Assembly: GCA_016282745.1 (NCBI GenBank)
Contig: JAEELL010000022.1
Coordinates: forward strand, 1-64,000
Length of the DNA: 64,000 bases
Reading direction: 5' to 3'
Origin: Lachnospiraceae bacterium
GTDB taxonomy: Bacteria > Bacillota > Clostridia > Lachnospirales > Lachnospiraceae
Shown here: piece after piece, positions 54,267 through 62,635 of the stretch
Layout: every line of letters starts with the position of its first letter
How positions within the stretch are numbered: position 1 is the stretch's first letter
The notes under the pieces: model-generated
Databases searched by the model: none
Seen by the model: the letters and a program-made list of their open reading frames with translations, nothing else
What the model was told of the DNA's origin: nothing
Program-made: the position numbers and the translations under genes

Positions 54267-56882
54267 TTTCAAATTCTCCTTTTTATTATCCTTATTATTC
54301 GCTTTATTATTATTTACTTTAATTTTGCTAACATCTGTTTTTTCACTTATATCTGTTTGGCTATTTATCAATGTGGTTTCATCATTTTCCTTCTTACCAT
54401 TTTCATCAGCACAAGCTTTTGTCTTATAAATGTCAACCATGTTAAGTCTCAATGCATTTGTCACAACACATACACTTGACAAACTCATTGCCAGTGCCCC
54501 AAGCATAGGATTCAATTTTATTCCCCATATCGGGTAAAGCGCTCCTGCTGCAACAGGAATTCCAATTACATTATAGAAAAATGCCCAAAACAGATTCTGA
54601 TGAATGTTATTTATAACCTTCCTGCTAAGTCTTATTGCAGCCGGAACATCCTTAAGTTCGCTCTTCATCAAAACTATATCTGCAGCCTCAATTGCAACAT
54701 CCGTTCCTGCTCCGATTGCAATTCCGATATTCGCTCTTGTCAGTGCCGGTGCATCGTTAATTCCGTCACCAACCATTGCAGTGACAACACCTCTGTCTGT
54801 CTCATTTTTAATAATCTTTTCTTTTCCGTCCGGCAACAGCTTGGCAACCACACTTGTAACTCCGGCTTTAGTCCCAATTGCCTGTGCTGTCTGTTCATTA
54901 TCTCCTGTAAGCATTATAACATTAATGCCCATACTTTTTAAATCATTTATTGCTTTTTTCGAATCTTTTTTCAAAGTATCTGCAACCGCAATGACTCCCA
55001 TGATTTTTTCTGAATCTGATACAAAAACTGTTGTTTTCCCCTCTCTTGCAAGGTCAATTTCCTCTTTTGAGAGTCCTGCGATAATTTCAGATACATCCGT
55101 ATCATCACTTTTGGATGAAATAGCATTTATCTTAGATGAAATGTAATTAATATTACCAATAAAATATTTCTTATCAATTACACCTGTAATTCCATTTCCG
55201 GTTGATGATGCAAATTCTGTACATTCTTTGTACTCAACATTATTTTTTTCACAGTAATCCACAATTGCCTTTGCTATTGGATGCTCACTTTTCTTCTCAA
55301 GACTGTATGCAATCTGAAGTAATTTTGATCTATCATCTTCATATTCCGTCTTATTATCATCATATTTTGTCTTATTATCATCCACAATTGTTTTCAATTT
55401 TTCATATTGTTTTTGGGATGTATTTACTTCTCTTTTTACGATAACATCTGTCACAACAGGTCTTCCCTCTGTTATTGTTCCTGTTTTATCAAGGGCAAGA
55501 CTTTTTACTTTTCCTGCATTTTCAAGAGCAATGGCATTTTTAAACAATATGCCGTGTTTTGCCCCCACACCGCTTCCAACCATAATTGCAACCGGTGTTG
55601 CAAGACCCAGAGCACAAGGACAACTAATAACCAGAACTGAGATTCCTCTGGCAATTGCAAATGACATGTCCTTTCCGGCAACAATCCATATTATAAATGT
55701 CAAGACGGCAATTCCAACCACTGTTGGAACAAACACAGCTGACACTTTGTCAGCAATAGCAGCTATCGGTGCTTTTCCGGATGCTGCATCACTAACCAAC
55801 TGAATAATCTGCGCTAATGTTGTGTCATCTCCAATTCTTGTTGCTTCGCACTTTAAATACCCCTGCGTATTTGTTGTTGCTCCGGTAACTTTGTTTCCGG
55901 GAATTTTATCAACAGGAATACTCTCACCCGTAATTGCCGATTCATCCACAGCACTCTCACCAAAGACAACTATTCCGTCCACAGGAATCGAGGCTCCGGG
56001 CTTAACAGCAAATAAATCACCAACTTCTATTTCATCGATAGGCACTTCAACCTCAATCTCATTTCCGGATTCATCCTCAATCAGTTTAATTGCTGTCTTT
56101 GGTTTAAGTTTCATAAGGGACTTAAGTTCATTTGTGGTCTTTCCCTTGGAATATGATTCCAAAGTCTTTCCAACCGTGATAAGAGTAACTATCATAGCCG
56201 CCGATTCAAAATATAAATCATGCATATATTCCAATACCTGAGTACCATTTTGAACACTCTGTGCCCCGCTCATTAACAGCAAAACTACAAAGCTGTAAAT
56301 GAAAGAGACTCCGGATCCCATTGCCACCAGTGTGTCCATATTTGGACCACCATGTAACAAACTCACTGTTCCGCTCACAAAGAACTTTTGATTAATAACC
56401 ATAACAATCATTGCAAGGAGCATTTCCACAATTACAATGCCAACAGGATTTTCCTCAAAAAACGTAGGGAGAGGCCATCCAAACATTATATGTCCCATTG
56501 AAATATACATAAGGGGAAGCAAAAATATAATAGAGGATACCAGTCTCTTAATCATCTTAGAAGTTTCCCTGTCGGCAAAAATCGGTTCGGTCTCGTTTTC
56601 TAATTCTGTTTTATTTACTGCTTCAGATTCATTTCCTACTGAATAGTTTTTGACCCCGGCATTTTTAGATAAATTTCCTGTTCCTCCTGTTTTCTTCGCT
56701 CCGTAACCCGCTTTAATCACAGCTTCTATTATTTCTCTTTCACCGGCTTTGCCTTCAACCTGCATAGTGTTAGTTAAAAGATTGACAGCAACACTGTCAA
56801 CACCATCAAGCTTTGCAACAGCCTTTTCGACTCGTGCCTGACACGCAGCACAACTCATCCCTGTAATTTCATATCTATCCAT
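54057..56882 (-). CDS. copA: Copper-exporting P-type ATPase with C-terminal CopZ-like domain
   Basis: A 941-residue P1B ATPase that pumps Cu(I) out of the cytoplasm. Parts in order: N-terminal heavy-metal domain (ITGMSCAAC, Cys11/Cys14), membrane helices, actuator TGES, the CPC metal site ISCPCALGLATP, DKTGT phosphorylation site, GDGIND hinge, last helices, and a second heavy-metal domain at the C terminus (ITGMMCGHCEAAV). The C-terminal domain follows a 45-residue polar linker and has its own Met and ribosome site. A repeat-like DDNK insert (about residues 480-505) interrupts the nucleotide-binding domain. It follows csoR and probably shares its promoter. Confidence 0.95.
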   Translation of the reverse strand: MDRYEITGMSCAACQARVEKAVAKLDGVDSVAVNLLTNTMQVEGKAGEREIIEAVIKAGYGAKKTGGTGNLSKNAGVKNYSVGNESEAVNKTELENETEPIFADRETSKMIKRLVSSIIFLLPLMYISMGHIMFGWPLPTFFEENPVGIVIVEMLLAMIVMVINQKFFVSGTVSLLHGGPNMDTLVAMGSGVSFIYSFVVLLLMSGAQSVQNGTQVLEYMHDLYFESAAMIVTLITVGKTLESYSKGKTTNELKSLMKLKPKTAIKLIEDESGNEIEVEVPIDEIEVGDLFAVKPGASIPVDGIVVFGESAVDESAITGESIPVDKIPGNKVTGATTNTQGYLKCEATRIGDDTTLAQIIQLVSDAASGKAPIAAIADKVSAVFVPTVVGIAVLTFIIWIVAGKDMSFAIARGISVLVISCPCALGLATPVAIMVGSGVGAKHGILFKNAIALENAGKVKSLALDKTGTITEGRPVVTDVIVKREVNTSQKQYEKLKTIVDDNKTKYDDNKTEYEDDRSKLLQIAYSLEKKSEHPIAKAIVDYCEKNNVEYKECTEFASSTGNGITGVIDKKYFIGNINYISSKINAISSKSDDTDVSEIIAGLSKEEIDLAREGKTTVFVSDSEKIMGVIAVADTLKKDSKKAINDLKSMGINVIMLTGDNEQTAQAIGTKAGVTSVVAKLLPDGKEKIIKNETDRGVVTAMVGDGINDAPALTRANIGIAIGAGTDVAIEAADIVLMKSELKDVPAAIRLSRKVINNIHQNLFWAFFYNVIGIPVAAGALYPIWGIKLNPMLGALAMSLSSVCVVTNALRLNMVDIYKTKACADENGKKENDETTLINSQTDISEKTDVSKIKVNNNKANNKDNKKENLKMKKTMKITGMMCGHCEAAVKKALEELPQVKEAVVSHEQGTAVVELSEAIGDEELKNAVEAKDYTVDSIG

Positions 56883-57029
56883 AGAGATTCTCCTTAAACA
56901 ATTTATAAATATATGAATTATACAGCATCAATTTGATCACATACTGTTAGATTTTTATTTTTCAACAGTTTTCTATTCTTCAAAAGTCGTGATATTTTTT
57001 TCTAAACTATAGATTTCAACTCATTACCT

Positions 57030-57338
57030 TTACTTCATTAGTTTTGCCAGTACATTGACAAGTTCATCCACTACTTCATCATTTCCATTTTTAATATTGT
57101 CCGCAACACATGTTTTTATGTGATTAGACAATAAAACTTTATTAAAACTGTTTAGGGCTGCAGTGATTGCTGATACCTGAACTAAAACATCTGTACAATA
57201 GGCATCACTCTCAATCATTTTTTTTACACCTCTAACCTGGCCTTCTATCCTGTTCAATCTATTTATGAGATCTTTGTATTCTTTTTCACTTCTCTCTTTA
57301 GTCTTCTCTGACTCATGACAGCATTTCTTTTCACTCAT
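57030..57338 (-). CDS. csoR: Copper-sensing CsoR-family repressor
   Basis: A 102-residue four-helix DUF156 repressor. The core RLNRIEGQVRGVKKMIE is family-typical, and the copper ligands Cys48, His73 and Cys77 (in DAYCTD and SNHIKTC) match the C-H-C set of CsoR. Extra Cys and His (residues 6-8) lie at the N terminus. It lies just upstream of copA, and the operator overlaps its promoter. Confidence 0.95.
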   Translation of the reverse strand: MSEKKCCHESEKTKERSEKEYKDLINRLNRIEGQVRGVKKMIESDAYCTDVLVQVSAITAALNSFNKVLLSNHIKTCVADNIKNGNDEVVDELVNVLAKLMK

Positions 57339-57417
57339 ATTATTACCACTCGATATTCTTTATAAACCAAATAATTTACTTTAATATCGTCCTTTCTGAT
57401 TAATTACTTATGCTTTT

Positions 57418-57446
57418 ATATTATACCCCCATGGGGTATATGTCAA
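57418..57446 (-). promoter_or_regulatory. csoR: csoR-copA promoter with CsoR operator in the spacer
   Basis: On the minus strand TTGACA (57446-57441) is followed by the palindrome ATACCCC-ATG-GGGGTAT type sequence and then TAATAT (57423-57418; 17-base spacer; a TATAAT two bases nearer is also possible). The C4/G4 palindrome is the CsoR operator pattern. A bound repressor would block polymerase directly. Confidence 0.8.
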
Positions 57447-57485
57447 TTGTGATGGTATGTTTTTCATTAATTATTCACAAAAGTA

Positions 57486-57508
57486 AAACAGAGCGGGTAA
57501 CCGCTCTG
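57486..57508 (-). terminator. Terminator after the AAA fragment
   Basis: CAGAGCGG and CCGCTCTG form an 8-bp stem with a 4-base loop, followed by TTTTAC on the minus strand. Confidence 0.7.
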
Positions 57509-57510
57509 CT

Positions 57511-57837
57511 CTAACGTTTCATTTTCCCCTCAAAATCAAAACTGTTATTAATCACTCTAAGATGAGGGTGTCCTGTCCAAGCTGATATTAATTTGTCATC
57601 AAGTATTGCTGCCTCTTCCAAATTTTCAGTTCTTGCCGAATTATTAGCTGTTGTATAAAACTCTTCTGCTCCTTTTGCTGCTGTAACAAGGTGAAAAACC
57701 GCATCATAATTATCTCTCAACTCTACTTCATTTTTTTCAAGTTTCCGGAGCACTTCTGAAAATTTCTCTGAATTCATATACGCTTTGTTATCCAGAACTC
57801 CACGATCACACACAATCAATACTTTTTTACTATTCAT
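57511..57837 (-). pseudogene. Fragment of an AAA_28-type ATPase
   Basis: The 108 residues include VLIVCDRGVLDNKAYM, NEVELRDNYDAVFHLVTAA and AWTGHPHLRVINN, which I recognise from proteins of about 180 residues with an N-terminal P-loop (AAA_28 kinase-like). The P-loop half is missing and no clear ribosome site precedes the first Met; the frame also ends early. It is probably a remnant, though a short expressed protein cannot be excluded. Confidence 0.55.
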
Positions 57838-57867
57838 TGTTTTTGCTTATTATTAATTCAAAACAAT

Positions 57868-59304
57868 TTATTTTTTTGGATTAACATATTTTCCAATAAA
57901 TAATATCTCTCCCGATTTGTTGTCATTAATCATATATGCAAAAGGTCTGTCAAGGTAAACTGTTTTAGGATCAAAAGTCTCCAGCGCAATTGAATTTGTT
58001 TTCATCATCCCAGTAACTGCTGCTGCCTTGGTTCCTTTTTCGTTAACTATGATTTTTGTTTTTTGAAACAGTGTTCCGACTTTTTCAAAGGGACAATTCT
58101 CAAGCATTTTACATTTCTTTACACTTGAAAGATTCAGTTCATCAAGAACAGAATCCAATGTTTTTTCATTTACGCTTAAATCATCTGAACTCCATTCATA
58201 TTCAAACTTTGGAAGTTTTATCAACACGGTATCATAACTCTTTGATTTCATGAATGAGTTAATATTAAGGTCAGAAATATTAAACTCGCCTTCTTTTTTA
58301 GGAAGAATCGCAATGAATGAGTAATCTCTTTCTTTGCCATATGTTTTTTCAAATCCGGTGGCATATTCATTTTCATAATAAACAGACTCCTTTGAATTGA
58401 GCATTGAAACCTGTATTTTTGAGCCGTCAGACAATGTAAAGTCTTCGATTTCTGTATCAGACTCCTCAAACTCTTTTGTCCATTTTCCATCAAACAGCGA
58501 CGCATTAAATGCAGCAAAGTAAAGTGGGAGGCACGAACTGTCAACTACCTGCTTAATCATTCCATCAGTGTTTTTATCTGCCCAATTATTAATCTTATCA
58601 ATAGTTGATGAATTCATAGGCTCTTTGTACACTTTTGCTCCATAATACTTTTTAACTTTTTTTATGTAACTGTCACTCAGTTTGTATTTTTCATCGTACC
58701 ATACTGAGTTTGCAATATTTAAAGTATCATCACTTTTTGTAGTTTCAATCAGCGTATTAATATATTCATTATAGGCATCAACACCAGTTCCAAAGTAATT
58801 GCCAACTTCTTTTTTCACCTGCTTATCTGAACTGTTCGCTGCCATTCCAAGAACACAATTTAAAGATATAGGACTTACAAGAATATTGCTCTTTGACTCA
58901 AATGAATCAACAAGTTCTGCTGCTCTGTTTAAATTTGCCGTGACATACTTATTATCTTCCGCTCTTGAATTAACGTTAATCTTACATTTGTATTTTTTAT
59001 ACAAAATCGTTCCCTTAATTTTGACTTTTGCGGTTATAATAACCTGTCCTTCTTTTTTTGCAATAACATTCCCTTTTTTACTCACAACGGCAACTTTTTT
59101 ATTGCTGCTTATCCATTTGACCTTTTTTATTTTTTTGCCTTTTATCTTCAGTTTCTGACTCTGACCTGCATACATGTTTTTCTTACGCACAATCTTAACA
59201 ATGCTCTTCCCGTATACCTGTCTGTAGGATGTTATTGCTCCAAATGAACAAACGCCAACAACACATGCCAAAGCAAAACTAATAAATCTTATGTTTTTTT
59301 TCAT
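57868..59304 (-). CDS. Secreted serpin-family protease inhibitor with Big-like domain
   Basis: The 478-residue protein has a signal peptide (about residues 1-28), an Ig-like BIG2-type domain (KVKWISSNKKVAVVSKKGNVIAKKEGQ near 60-85) and a serpin domain from about 120: NILVSPISLNCVLGMAANSS, then the hinge region NEKGTKAAAVTG near 425 and the closing YLDRPFAYMINDNKSGEILFIGKYVNP. The reactive loop after the hinge is MMKTNSIALETFD; the P1 residue cannot be set with certainty. Serpins trap serine or cysteine proteases; a secreted one would act on host or microbial proteases. GGAGG precedes the ATG. Confidence 0.92.
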   Translation of the reverse strand: MKKNIRFISFALACVVGVCSFGAITSYRQVYGKSIVKIVRKKNMYAGQSQKLKIKGKKIKKVKWISSNKKVAVVSKKGNVIAKKEGQVIITAKVKIKGTILYKKYKCKINVNSRAEDNKYVTANLNRAAELVDSFESKSNILVSPISLNCVLGMAANSSDKQVKKEVGNYFGTGVDAYNEYINTLIETTKSDDTLNIANSVWYDEKYKLSDSYIKKVKKYYGAKVYKEPMNSSTIDKINNWADKNTDGMIKQVVDSSCLPLYFAAFNASLFDGKWTKEFEESDTEIEDFTLSDGSKIQVSMLNSKESVYYENEYATGFEKTYGKERDYSFIAILPKKEGEFNISDLNINSFMKSKSYDTVLIKLPKFEYEWSSDDLSVNEKTLDSVLDELNLSSVKKCKMLENCPFEKVGTLFQKTKIIVNEKGTKAAAVTGMMKTNSIALETFDPKTVYLDRPFAYMINDNKSGEILFIGKYVNPKK

Positions 59305-59399
59305 ATAGCATTTCCTCCCAAATCATAGCCGCCTACTTCTTCAAAAAAATCTCTTTGCCTTAAAATTTGCAAAACTGTTTCATGTTTTCAAATAAAACA

Positions 59400-59430
59400 G
59401 CTCCCATATGTTTATTATACACATGGGAGC
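59400..59430 (-). terminator. Terminator of the suf operon
   Basis: GCTCCCAT pairs with ATGGGAGC, with extra TGT/ACA pairing in the loop, 12 bases past the sufBD-type gene stop. A T-rich stretch follows on the minus strand. Confidence 0.75.
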
Positions 59431-59441
59431 TAAAAAAATCA

Positions 59442-60392
59442 TTATTTTAAAAATCCGTTTACAATCTGTTCTTCAGCTTCCTCAGCCGTAAGTCCAAGAG
59501 TCATAAGTTTAATAATCTGATCTCCGGCAATCTTTCCGATTGCAGCCTCATGAATCAGAGCCGCATCAAGATCATTTGCTGTTATCTCAGGGATGGCACT
59601 AATCTTTGCATTTCCCATAATAATGGCATCGCATTCTGAATGACCCTGACACTTGTTATTTCCATTTATCTTTGAGAGGAATAACTGCTTTGAATCATCC
59701 TTCGCAACTGATCTTGAGATAACATTTGCGCTGGAATTCTCACCGTTTAAATCAACATCAAATTCACTTTCCGCGTACTGCTTGCCGTGAGTCATAAGAC
59801 GCTCTGTGATAATAATCTTTGCATTGTCCGCAAGTTTGGCTCTGGTAACACGCTTTGTTGAGTCAATTCCCTTAATCTGAACACTTTCCATCTCGAGGAA
59901 TCCACCCTCATCGATTTCAACGACAGTCTCCGGATTCATAATTCTCTCACCCATACCATCACCTGCACCGTAGTGCTTTTCAACATATTTAACCTTTGCA
60001 TTCTTACCAATGTGGAATGTATGAATACCGTCATGCTTTGACTTGGCATCACCACCATTATGAATTCCGCATCCCGCAACAATAGTTACATCCGCATTAT
60101 CACCCACAAAGAAATCGTTGTACACAACTTCTTCCAAACCGCTCTTACTGATTACAACAGGAATGTGTACACTCTCATTTTTTGTTCCCGGCTTGATGTA
60201 AATATTGATTCCCATATTGTCATCTCTTGTGACAATGTCAATATTTGCAGTAGTATTTCTTCCTGCTTTCTCGCCGTTTGCCCTTATATTGTATGCACCT
60301 GCAGGTACTTCATGCAAACCTGCAATCTGCTCTAATAATGTCATCTGTATCTGATCTACTTTCAACAAATCCTTATTTGATTTATTATCCAT
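59442..60392 (-). CDS. SufB/SufD-family Fe-S assembly scaffold
   Basis: A 316-residue SufBD-core protein that, with SufC, would act as a minimal Fe-S cluster scaffold. It keeps the central beta-helix and the C-terminal SECDAIIMGNAKISAIPEI region and HEAAIGKIAGDQIIKLMTLGLTAEEAEEQIV, including the conserved His/Glu residues. It is shorter than typical SufB (about 470). It follows sufC by 44 bases. The fifth codon is chosen as start because GGAGG is then five bases away. Confidence 0.9.
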   Translation of the reverse strand: MDNKSNKDLLKVDQIQMTLLEQIAGLHEVPAGAYNIRANGEKAGRNTTANIDIVTRDDNMGINIYIKPGTKNESVHIPVVISKSGLEEVVYNDFFVGDNADVTIVAGCGIHNGGDAKSKHDGIHTFHIGKNAKVKYVEKHYGAGDGMGERIMNPETVVEIDEGGFLEMESVQIKGIDSTKRVTRAKLADNAKIIITERLMTHGKQYAESEFDVDLNGENSSANVISRSVAKDDSKQLFLSKINGNNKCQGHSECDAIIMGNAKISAIPEITANDLDAALIHEAAIGKIAGDQIIKLMTLGLTAEEAEEQIVNGFLK

Positions 60393-60436
60393 CATTACCT
60401 CCAAATCTATCTCTCACACAACTGATAAAAAAATCT

Positions 60437-61159
60437 CTACTCTGAAACCATAAATCTGCACTCGCCTGTTCCCTTTAAAAGATCCGGCAATATTTCATCC
60501 TTTGATCCCTTTTTGGAAATCTTTCCGTCTGCAAGCACAACCACTTCATCAGCTATATTAAGAATACGCTCCTGGTGTGAAATAATGATAATTGTACTCT
60601 CATTTTCGTTGTGAAGTTTTTCAAAAACTTTAATAAGATTCTTAAAACTCCAAAGATCAATTCCTGCCTCAGGCTCATCAAAAATAGATAAATCCGTAGC
60701 TCTTGCAAGAATTGTAGCTATCTCAATTCTCTTTAACTCTCCACCTGAAAGACTTGCGTCAACATCTCTGCTAATGTAATCTCTTGCGCAAAGCCCTACA
60801 GCCGCAAGATATTCGCAGGCTGTTGATGGAGATAACTTTTCTCCTGCCGCCAGTCTGATTAAATCAAGAACCTTAATCCCTTTAAATCTGACAGGCTGCT
60901 GAAATGCAAAACTCACTCCAAGTCTTGCCCTCTCAGTAATATTCATATCTGTAATATCTGTTCCATTGTAAATAATTTTACCTGATGTAGGCTTTGCAAC
61001 GCCGGAAATAAGTCTTGCAAGCGTTGACTTTCCTCCACCGTTTGGTCCTGTTATTACAACAAATTTATTGTCATCGATAGTGAGATTAATACCATCAATA
61101 ATAGTTTTCTTTACTCCGTCCTCTTCAATTTCATAATAAATATCCTTAAGTTCTAACAT
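60437..61159 (-). CDS. sufC: SufC-like Fe-S assembly ATPase
   Basis: A 240-residue ABC ATPase of the SufC type: Walker A TGPNGGGKSTLAR (near 36), the Q loop SFAFQQPVRFKG, signature LSGGELKRIEI, Walker B SIFDEPEAGIDLW (SufC-specific DEPEAGID) and the switch His in IISHQERIL. It pairs with the SufBD gene. The start (MLELKDI) overlaps the LD-carboxypeptidase stop by 14 bases; AAAGGAG is nine bases upstream. Confidence 0.93.
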   Translation of the reverse strand: MLELKDIYYEIEEDGVKKTIIDGINLTIDDNKFVVITGPNGGGKSTLARLISGVAKPTSGKIIYNGTDITDMNITERARLGVSFAFQQPVRFKGIKVLDLIRLAAGEKLSPSTACEYLAAVGLCARDYISRDVDASLSGGELKRIEIATILARATDLSIFDEPEAGIDLWSFKNLIKVFEKLHNENESTIIIISHQERILNIADEVVVLADGKISKKGSKDEILPDLLKGTGECRFMVSE

Positions 61160-62306
61160 AAGTGATAACTCCTTTTCCATTCTCAGATTTCACCACGGCC
61201 TTTGCTCCGTTAATCATTGAAAACTGAGGTCCTTTATGTCCTATATCAGCGTCAAAGATAACAGGCACGTCCAATTCATCTAAAACAGACATAACTGCCT
61301 CCTCATAAGACTGCTCTATCCACGTATTATACATTAAAGGACGTCCAAATACAAACCCTGATGCATATTTAAAATATCCCATCTGCTTCATTTTCCATAA
61401 TGTGGTGACAAGAACAGTATCATTCATATCGAAACTTTCCAGAAACCAAAGGATTCCATCTTCCTTATACTTTTCAGCAAACTCCAAAGTTCCATCGTAT
61501 TTTGTTCCTGCTAAGAAGCTGATTACATCAAGACATCCCCCAAGCAACCTTCCTCTCATTGTGACAGGCTTATTATTGTAAGTTTTCCACATAACCGGTT
61601 TATCCGAAGAATAACCCTCAAGTCCGATATTGTCGGCGTTTTCAGTATTGCTGCCATTTTCGACACTTTCTTCATTACTTATATTTTTGTCATTGCAACC
61701 GTTATCCTCATTTAAAGCAACAATGTCTTTACTATCATTATCAGCAATATTTTCATTTTCCTCATTATCTTCATCTTCGTCAAATCCATGGAAATCTTCG
61801 TGAAATTCAAAAGACTCCTGTGACAATCTTGTTCCCTCTAATATTTCAAGACCACGCGTCACACTGCTCTGCCATTCTTTCATTCCAAAATCACTGAAAT
61901 TGAATCCATAAATTGTTGCGACATCACACTTCGTAGTAATTGGATAAGTAAGTGTGGTAATATCCGAGTATCCCTGAATCCATTTTGGATTTTGCTTAAT
62001 CAAATCAAAATCAAGATAATCAAGCATTTCCATAAGATAATCTCCTCCGGCCGCACAGACAACTGCATCGATATTTGGATTTGTCAAAAGCTCTGTGAAC
62101 TCCTTAGCTCTGACCTGACCGCTGCTGCTGCATCCTCTTTTATCTGCTGTGAAAACATTATCCGTAAACAAAACATCATAGCCTCTGTCTTTAAGGTTAT
62201 TTACTCCATTATGAAATCTCTTCACTTTCAATTCATCGACAATACCGCAGGACGGCGCCGTAACACCAATTGTACCGCCCTTTTCTATATATTTTGGAAA
62301 TATCAT
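61146..62306 (-). CDS. LD-carboxypeptidase (S66) with an acidic insert
   Basis: The 386-residue S66 peptidase trims the D-Ala from murein tetrapeptides or cleaves related substrates (MccF-like). The catalytic set is visible: Ser in WIQGYSDITTL (near 115), Glu in WFLESFDMND (near 300) and His in FDADIGHKGPQ (near 370). An insert of about 60 residues, highly acidic with many Asn/Glu (starting EDFHGFDEDEDNEENEN), separates the two lobes and is not typical of the family. The second Met (ATG at 62306) is chosen because GGAGG precedes it. Confidence 0.9.
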   Translation of the reverse strand: MIFPKYIEKGGTIGVTAPSCGIVDELKVKRFHNGVNNLKDRGYDVLFTDNVFTADKRGCSSSGQVRAKEFTELLTNPNIDAVVCAAGGDYLMEMLDYLDFDLIKQNPKWIQGYSDITTLTYPITTKCDVATIYGFNFSDFGMKEWQSSVTRGLEILEGTRLSQESFEFHEDFHGFDEDEDNEENENIADNDSKDIVALNEDNGCNDKNISNEESVENGSNTENADNIGLEGYSSDKPVMWKTYNNKPVTMRGRLLGGCLDVISFLAGTKYDGTLEFAEKYKEDGILWFLESFDMNDTVLVTTLWKMKQMGYFKYASGFVFGRPLMYNTWIEQSYEEAVMSVLDELDVPVIFDADIGHKGPQFSMINGAKAVVKSENGKGVITYVRT

Positions 62307-62362
62307 ATCATCCTCCATATTATTATTATTTGCTTTTTCAACATTACTTATCTATTTAGGAC

Positions 62363-62573
62363 TACAGATGATTTTGTCATTTTTCTCATTTTCATCTGTA
62401 GCACTATGATTTACTCTACAGATGATTTTGCAACTTTTCTCATTTTCATCTGTAGCCCTATGATTTGCTCTACAGACGATTTTGTCATTTTTCTCATTTT
62501 CATCTGTAGCACTATGATTTACTCTACAGATGATTTTGCAACTTTTCTAATTTTCGTCCGTAGCCACAGAATT
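62363..62573. repeat. 54-bp hairpin-forming tandem repeat, about four copies
   Basis: Units begin TACAGATGATTTTG at 62363, 62417, 62471 and 62525, exactly 54 bases apart; the last is incomplete. Each contains TACAGATGA and TCATCTGTA, so a 9- to 10-bp hairpin with a loop of about 20 bases can form in every unit. Alternating units carry GTCATTTTT or GCAACTTTT in the loop. It lies between addA and the LD-carboxypeptidase gene. Confidence 0.93.
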
Positions 62574-62635
62574 ATTATATAATAATATATTTTTTCTATT
62601 TAATATAATTCTGAGATTAGTTGTTGAAATACCAC

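Noticed and set aside
61992..62582. Plus-strand ORF of 196 codons with an 18-residue hydrophobic repeat
   Set aside because: It runs antisense to the LD-carboxypeptidase N terminus; the repeat part is explained by the 54-bp hairpin array and there is no translation signal.
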